Assembly (NCBI GenBank): GCA_031284025.1 | Contig: JAITAR010000007.1 | Location: 1-12,589 of the forward strand | Length of the DNA: 12,589 nt | From: Rickettsiales bacterium | GTDB taxonomy: Bacteria; Pseudomonadota; Alphaproteobacteria; Rickettsiales; UBA1997 | Direction of reading: 5' to 3' | Shown here: one piece after another, positions 9,014 through 12,589 of the stretch | Numbering within the stretch: position 1 is the first letter of the stretch | Layout of the letters: every line of letters starts with the position of its first letter | Made by a program: the position numbers and the translations under genes | The notes under the pieces: model-generated | Seen by the model: the letters and a program-made list of their open reading frames with translations, nothing else | Databases searched by the model: none | Told to the model about the DNA's origin: nothing

Positions 9014-9047
9014 AAAAAAGGAAACGGCATAGCTCGCCGTTTCCTTT
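9014..9047 (-). terminator. Intrinsic terminator hairpin, minus strand
   Basis: Perfect 12-bp inverted repeat, AAAGGAAACGGC at 9017-9028 and GCCGTTTCCTTT at 9036-9047, with a 7-nt loop. Read on the minus strand the stem runs into six T (9019-9014). On the plus strand only three T follow, so minus is the better direction. Its GC-rich upper stem stands out in this AT-rich region. Confidence 0.65.
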
Positions 9048-9091
9048 CGAGATATTATGGAAAATATGAAAAACGTATATCACTTATACAA
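9014..9091 (-). ncRNA. Candidate small RNA of about 78 nt (or attenuated leader of the giant gene)
   Basis: Bounded by the promoter at 9098-9125 and a hairpin terminator at 9014-9047. The 5' end can form a small hairpin (GTATA/TATAC around AGTGA, 9089-9075), then comes a U/A-rich single-stranded stretch, then the terminator stem. This is the layout of many bacterial small RNAs. The alternative is premature termination of a 416-nt leader of the giant gene, that is, transcriptional attenuation. No known RNA family is recognised. Confidence 0.4.
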
Positions 9092-9097
9092 CCTGTG

Positions 9098-9125
9098 ATT
9101 GTATTTTGTTCTAATAGTATGTCAA
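9098..9125 (-). promoter_or_regulatory. Strong sigma-70 type promoter on the minus strand
   Basis: The minus strand has a perfect TTGACA (9125-9120), a 16-nt spacer, and TACAAT (9103-9098), five of six matches to the -10 consensus. This is the best promoter in the window. The predicted start of transcription is near 9091. It does not precede a credible protein start, so it should drive a small RNA or the long leader of the giant gene. Confidence 0.6.
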
Positions 9126-9153
9126 TAGTAATTGAGATCAAAAATAAAAATTT

Positions 9154-9284
9154 TTAGCCGCAGTTTTTGCTGTCTACATTAGTAAAAATGTTCTTTGACT
9201 ATTGCATATAATGCAACGGCAGCATAGATTATTTTCATGAAGATGGCACCGACATTTTTTCTAGATGATGGTAGCTGCGGCTAA
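9154..9284. repeat. 10-bp inverted repeat pair flanking the leader of the exonuclease gene
   Basis: TTAGCCGCAG (9154-9163) and CTGCGGCTAA (9275-9284) are perfectly complementary. CTAC (9174-9177) with GTAG (9271-9274) can extend the pairing after a bulge. The right arm ends two bases before the GGAG of the downstream gene. It could be a leader RNA structure controlling translation, the closing stem of a small RNA (on the minus strand it is followed by AAATTTTTATTTTT), or the ends of a tiny mobile element. I see no target-site duplication. Confidence 0.5.
9202..9216 (+). promoter_or_regulatory. Palindrome TTGCAT-ATA-ATGCAA over a TATAAT box
   Basis: Perfect 6+3+6 palindrome enclosing TATAAT (9207-9212) on the plus strand, about 80 bp before the exonuclease start. 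This is what an operator overlapping a -10 box would look like. No good -35 is visible 16-18 nt upstream (AT-rich, not TTGACA-like), so the promoter would be weak or activator-dependent. Confidence 0.35.
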
Positions 9285-9285
9285 T

Positions 9286-9292
9286 GGAGAGG
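9286..9292 (+). promoter_or_regulatory. Ribosome binding site of the exonuclease gene
   Basis: GGAGAGG one to seven bases before the ATG at 9294. The GGAG core lies only 4 nt from the start, and the right arm of the 10-bp inverted repeat is immediately upstream, so a folded leader could hinder or expose it. Confidence 0.6.
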
Positions 9293-9293
9293 T

Positions 9294-10121
9294 ATGGCAT
9301 TGCTGGATGAACTCTGTGTATTTGATGTGGAAACAATTCCGGACGTCAGTGTTCTAGCTAGTCTGACGGGCAGCGGAACCTCAGAACTACAGCAAATGAG
9401 AAAAGAGCTAGAAGACTATCACATCGGAGTCTCGAGGGACGGAAATCCATTTCCAAGACAGCCATTTCATAGAATTGTAGCCATTAGTCTACTGAGAGCT
9501 ACCATCCACGGGAAAAATGGAAGCGAACACTATGAGCTGGAGAGAGTTGGTACCCTATCTAGTAGGAATAAAACTGAAGAACAGATAGTCAGAAGTTTTT
9601 TTGATTACTTCTGTGGCCATAGTCCACGCATTGTCGGCTATAACAGTAGGACATTTGATCTGCCAGTTCTGAAGTACAGAGCGATGAAGTACGCTATACC
9701 GGCGGCAAAGCTATTTATGGCCAACAATAGATGGGAGAATTATAGCTCCAGATATTCTCTGAAATGGCACTGCGATCTATTGGAAACGCTATCCGATTTC
9801 GGCTTATCTGCTCGATGCAAAATGAACGAAGTTTGCAGCATTTTGGGAATACCTGGGAAAATGGATGGCATGGATGGTTCAAAGGTAACTGATCTTTTCG
9901 ACTGTGGGAATATAGAGGAATTGGATAGCTACTGCGAAACTGATGTCCTTAGCACTTATCTGATCTATCTAAACTATGCCCTGCTGACAGGCCTCATAGC
10001 CAAAGACGGATTTATGGCTATGAACGAAGATCTTCTAAATTATTTGAGAAGTAGAAAAAAGGAGAATTTTAATAGATTTATAGCTGAATGGGAAAAAATA
10101 GATTCCAGGGGAATATTCTAG
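9294..10121 (+). CDS. 3'-5' exonuclease of the DEDDy / PolB-exonuclease-like family
   Basis: A 275-residue cytoplasmic protein of the DnaQ-like fold, of the type annotated as predicted 3'-5' exonuclease related to the exonuclease domain of PolB (Pfam DNA_pol_B_exo2). Metal ligands are visible: D11 and E13 in FDVETIPD, D122 in VGYNSRTFD, D217 with tyrosine 213 in YCETD (the DEDDy signature), plus the supporting DLLETL segment at 161-166. It should remove nucleotides from DNA 3' ends. The exact substrate in cells is not known. It has no polymerase domain, so it is a stand-alone nuclease. The start is set by GGAGAGG just upstream, an in-frame TAA at 9282, and the N-terminal position of motif I. 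It converges with xthA, 28 bp away. GC (about 40-43%) is like that of the neighbouring core genes. Confidence 0.85.
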   Translation: MALLDELCVFDVETIPDVSVLASLTGSGTSELQQMRKELEDYHIGVSRDGNPFPRQPFHRIVAISLLRATIHGKNGSEHYELERVGTLSSRNKTEEQIVRSFFDYFCGHSPRIVGYNSRTFDLPVLKYRAMKYAIPAAKLFMANNRWENYSSRYSLKWHCDLLETLSDFGLSARCKMNEVCSILGIPGKMDGMDGSKVTDLFDCGNIEELDSYCETDVLSTYLIYLNYALLTGLIAKDGFMAMNEDLLNYLRSRKKENFNRFIAEWEKIDSRGIF

Positions 10122-10149
10122 TATATTTTACAACAGTGATATTTATCGG

Positions 10150-10986
10150 CTATATCGTTAGTAGGCACATCAGTGGCGCGTGATCAGAGGCGTTTTTTCT
10201 CCCTCGGGTTTCCTTTGAATAAATTTTGCATTTTTTTACAATTTCTGTGGCAGCTGGAGTGGTTATAATGGCATCCAGCCGAAAACCCATGTTTCTTTCC
10301 CACATGTAATATGGCCTGTAGCCCCACCAGCTGTATTCTCGAAGGGTTGGATTCAGCATTCTCCAGATATCACCCACGCCAACCTCCAGAAGTTCGCCAA
10401 ATTTTTTTCTCTCCTCTTCGGTACAGGTAATTTCCCCATTCTTCTTAACAGAGTACACATCCATGGATAGATTTGGACACACGTTGTAGTCCCCTGAAAA
10501 AAATGCCATTTCATTAGCAGCTACACTTTCCTCGAATTTCAATTTGAGTCTGTCAAAAAACTTTAATTTTCTGGAAAAATTTACGGTGTTGCTGACATCT
10601 TCAACACCGTTTCTAACGTCAATGGCTGAAGGTCCTCCATTTGGCACGTATATCGACGCAACCTTTATAACTTTACCATGGTAATCAAAACTTGCCTCCA
10701 GATATCTTGAATCTTCGTCATCCTGGACAAGGCCATAGAGTGGTAGAGTGGAATTTACGTCGTACAGAGGGAACTTCGAAAAAATGGCTACACCATTTCT
10801 TGCCTTTTGTCCAAGGATTTCTATATTATAGCCGAGATCTTCGAACTCCGCCGAGGGGAATTGTTCGGCGTTGCATCTCAATTCCTGTAGCATTATCAGA
10901 TCAGGACTATATTCTTTAGTCCAATCAACAAAATTAACAATTCTCGCTCTAATCGAATTAACATTCCAGGTCGCCACTTTCAACAT
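10150..10986 (-). CDS. xthA: Exodeoxyribonuclease III
   Basis: A 278-residue protein, about the usual family length (E. coli 268). It belongs to the exonuclease/endonuclease/phosphatase superfamily. It cuts DNA at abasic sites and removes 3' blocking groups and nucleotides, in base excision repair. The full catalytic set is visible: N8 in WNVNSIRAR, E35 in LQELRC, Y113 in YVPNGG, D166 and N168 in GDYNVCP, SWWGYRP at 219-225, D238 in FRLDAI, and D268-H269 in SDHAPL. The start ATG at 10986 opens directly into the conserved beta-strand. A weak GAG lies 8 nt upstream. It lies 72 bp downstream of clpB on the same strand, with a possible terminator between them, so an operon is uncertain. It converges with the exonuclease gene to the left. 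Between the two stops (10122-10149) I see only AT-rich sequence and no convincing terminator. Confidence 0.95.
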   Translation of the reverse strand: MLKVATWNVNSIRARIVNFVDWTKEYSPDLIMLQELRCNAEQFPSAEFEDLGYNIEILGQKARNGVAIFSKFPLYDVNSTLPLYGLVQDDEDSRYLEASFDYHGKVIKVASIYVPNGGPSAIDVRNGVEDVSNTVNFSRKLKFFDRLKLKFEESVAANEMAFFSGDYNVCPNLSMDVYSVKKNGEITCTEEERKKFGELLEVGVGDIWRMLNPTLREYSWWGYRPYYMWERNMGFRLDAIITTPAATEIVKKCKIYSKETRGRKNASDHAPLMCLLTI

Positions 10987-11022
10987 AGAAAAAACTCAAA
11001 ATATTTTTCAAAAATCTAAAAC

Positions 11023-11050
11023 AAAAAAAGAATTTTGCATTATAAAATTC
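11023..11050 (-). terminator. Possible weak terminator after clpB
   Basis: On the minus strand GAATTTT (11050-11044), a 7-nt loop and AAAATTC (11036-11030) form a perfect 7-bp stem followed directly by seven T (11029-11023). The stem has only one GC pair, so it may be inefficient and allow read-through into xthA. The same stretch contains TATAAT (11044-11039), which could instead serve as a -10 box for xthA, although no clear -35 is seen. Confidence 0.4.
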
Positions 11051-11058
11051 ATCTCCAT

Positions 11059-12589
11059 TTAGCTAACGACGATCATTTCTCCGTCTTTGTCCATGTCCAC
11101 CAGTATTTCTCTCTCTCTGGGCAAACGACCAGCTATTATTTCACTCGCCAATGGATTTTCTATCTTTTTCTGTATTAATCTCTTCAGCGGACGAGCTCCA
11201 TACAGTGGGTCAAATCCATTTTCAGCTATGTAGTCGATGACATTGTCAGCGAAACTAACCATAAATTCTCTACTTTTCAGTCTTAGAGCAAGCCTATCCA
11301 GTTGAATCTTCACAACTGCAGCTATGTTGCTGCGAGTCAATTTCTGGAAAAGAATTATCTCATCAAGCCTATTTATGAATTCAGGTTTAAATGTATTCCT
11401 AACATTTTCCATAACATCGCCGTAGACCGTATCTACACCAGCATCCTCCGACATTCTAGAGATATGTTCGAAACCAAGATTAGAGGTCAGAATCACTATG
11501 GTGTTAGTAAAATTGACTAATCTCCCCTGGGAATCCGTTAGTCTGCCGTCATCCATAATTTGCAGAAGAATGTTAAACATGTCCGGATGAGCCTTTTCAA
11601 TTTCATCGAACAAAATAACCTGATAGGGCCTTCGGCGCACAGCCTCCGTTAAAGTTCCACCTTCTTCGTAGCCAACGTACCCGGGAGGTGCGCCAATTAG
11701 CTTCGAGACGGCATGCTTTTCCATATATTCGGACATATCCAGGCGCAGCAGCAGTTTCTCATCGCTAAACATGAATTCGCCCAGAGCTTTTGAGAGCTCA
11801 GTTTTGCCAACCCCCGTAGGACCAAGAAACAGAAAGCTACCTATTGGTCTAGATTCATCCTGCAAACCACTCCTGTTTCTACGAATTGCATTGCTAACGG
11901 CAGCTATTGCTTTCTCCTGGCCAATCACTCTTTTTCCAATGATACTTTCCATGCTACTCAGCCTTTCCTTCTCATTTTCTAGCATTCTGTCAACGGGTAT
12001 TCCCGTAATTTGGGACACCATATTACCTATGTCCTCTCTACTAACCGCCTCTCTGCTAAAATTTGATTCGTAGTGTTCTTTCTCCAATTTATCCAATTCT
12101 TTCCTGAGATTTGGAATAACTCCATAGGACAACTCTCCCGCCTTTGCAAGATTTCCTTCCCTTTGAGCAACCTCAAGACTATATTTGGCATCATCAATCT
12201 GATTTTTCAGCTGATTAATTTTAGTCAACTTTTGCTTTCCCAGCATCCACGTGCTTCTCACAGCTGATGACTCCTCCTCATATCTTCTGAGATCCTCCAT
12301 AATTTTTTCTAATCTTGGATTAGAATTGTCACTATTTTCTTTTTTTAAAACCTCATACTCCATTTTCAACTGCATAATCTTTCTATCGATCTCATCAAGT
12401 TCTGCAGGCTTACTATCCACCTCCATTTTAATTTTGCTTGCCGCTTCGTCTATCAGATCTATAGCCTTATCCGGCAAAAATCTATCGGTTATATATCTGT
12501 TCGAAAGAGTTGCCGCTGCCACCAGAGCCTCATCTTTGATTTTAACGCCATGGTGCAATTCATATTTTTCCTTTATGCCGCGCAGAATA
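11059..12589 (-). CDS. clpB: Chaperone/disaggregase ClpB, C-terminal ~510 residues (5' partial)
   Basis: ATP-dependent Hsp104-type disaggregase that, with DnaK, pulls polypeptides out of aggregates; cytoplasmic hexamer. The visible part starts in the end of the first ATPase domain (ILRGIKEKYELHHGV), which continues beyond the right edge. The TTG at 12558 is therefore an internal leucine, not a start. Next come the coiled-coil middle domain (about 12420-12050) that distinguishes ClpB from ClpA/ClpC, then TGIPVDRM, then the second ATPase domain: Walker A GPTGVGKT (11800-11823), the pore loop GAPPGYVGYEEGG, Walker B VILFDEIEKAH (about 11590-11622), TSNLG, NRLDEII with the arginine finger region, and GARPLKR (sensor 2). 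It stops at TAA 11061-11059. Length from the visible segment to the C-terminus matches E. coli ClpB. No frameshift or missing key residue is seen. Confidence 0.97.
   Translation of the reverse strand, partial: ILRGIKEKYELHHGVKIKDEALVAAATLSNRYITDRFLPDKAIDLIDEAASKIKMEVDSKPAELDEIDRKIMQLKMEYEVLKKENSDNSNPRLEKIMEDLRRYEEESSAVRSTWMLGKQKLTKINQLKNQIDDAKYSLEVAQREGNLAKAGELSYGVIPNLRKELDKLEKEHYESNFSREAVSREDIGNMVSQITGIPVDRMLENEKERLSSMESIIGKRVIGQEKAIAAVSNAIRRNRSGLQDESRPIGSFLFLGPTGVGKTELSKALGEFMFSDEKLLLRLDMSEYMEKHAVSKLIGAPPGYVGYEEGGTLTEAVRRRPYQVILFDEIEKAHPDMFNILLQIMDDGRLTDSQGRLVNFTNTIVILTSNLGFEHISRMSEDAGVDTVYGDVMENVRNTFKPEFINRLDEIILFQKLTRSNIAAVVKIQLDRLALRLKSREFMVSFADNVIDYIAENGFDPLYGARPLKRLIQKKIENPLASEIIAGRLPREREILVDMDKDGEMIVVS

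Noticed and set aside
8860..9060. RNase P RNA, tmRNA, 4.5S RNA or a tRNA in the spacer
   Set aside because: A GAGGAAA and GGTGAGC resemblance was seen, but the conserved cores of RNase P and 4.5S RNA, a tmRNA tag ending in alanines and a tRNA T-loop arrangement are all absent.
8806..9083. Small open frames across the GC-rich island (8806-8988 plus, 8829-9083 minus)
   Set aside because: No ribosome binding site and no recognisable product. The minus one begins with GTG and translates the terminator hairpin.
10692..12267. Plus-strand frames inside xthA and clpB (10692-10919, 10871-11062, 11302-11520, 11771-12073, 12073-12267)
   Set aside because: They lie antisense to genes with complete conserved motifs and have no features of their own.
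12556..12558. TTG as the start of ClpB
   Set aside because: The frame continues upstream with conserved ClpB sequence (ILRGIKEKYE) to the window edge, so the TTG is an internal leucine codon.

Overview
The window looks like a piece of the chromosome of an AT-rich, probably host-associated alphaproteobacterium. Rickettsiales (Anaplasmataceae, Midichloriaceae or a relative) is my best guess. This rests on the low GC, the ClpB and exonuclease III sequences, the small exonuclease of the PolB-exonuclease type, and a giant lysine/glutamate-rich protein of the kind seen in intracellular bacteria. No rRNA, tRNA or other marker is present, so the taxonomy is inference.

Layout. (1) Positions 1-8675, minus strand: one uninterrupted reading frame of at least 2,891 codons, still open at the left edge. 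It encodes a giant protein with a disordered N-terminal tail, two tandem copies of an SF2-type ATPase core with a SecA-like Walker A (GTGEGKS/NTGEGKS), and a coiled-coil tail of more than 1,100 residues. This is the remarkable object of the window. I know no named family with this architecture. (2) Positions 8676-9293: an intergenic region of about 620 bp. It has a GC-rich island, a strong minus-strand promoter (TTGACA-16-TACAAT) followed by a 12-bp hairpin with a T6 tract (a small RNA or attenuated leader), a 10-bp inverted repeat touching the next gene's ribosome binding site, and a palindrome over a TATAAT box. (3) Positions 9294-10121, plus strand: a DEDDy 3'-5' exonuclease. (4) Positions 10150-10986, minus strand: xthA, exonuclease III, convergent with the previous gene. 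(5) Positions 11059-12589, minus strand: the C-terminal ~510 residues of the disaggregase ClpB, running off the right edge.

Genes 3-5 are ordinary housekeeping functions (DNA repair, DNA end processing, protein disaggregation) with about 40-43% GC in the lines I counted. The giant gene is clearly more AT-rich (about 22-38% in sampled lines). It is therefore accessory in character, either acquired or fast-evolving. Its large size, internal duplication, lack of visible membrane segments and long coiled coil would fit a host-interaction or large scaffold/motor protein, but the sequence does not prove a function.
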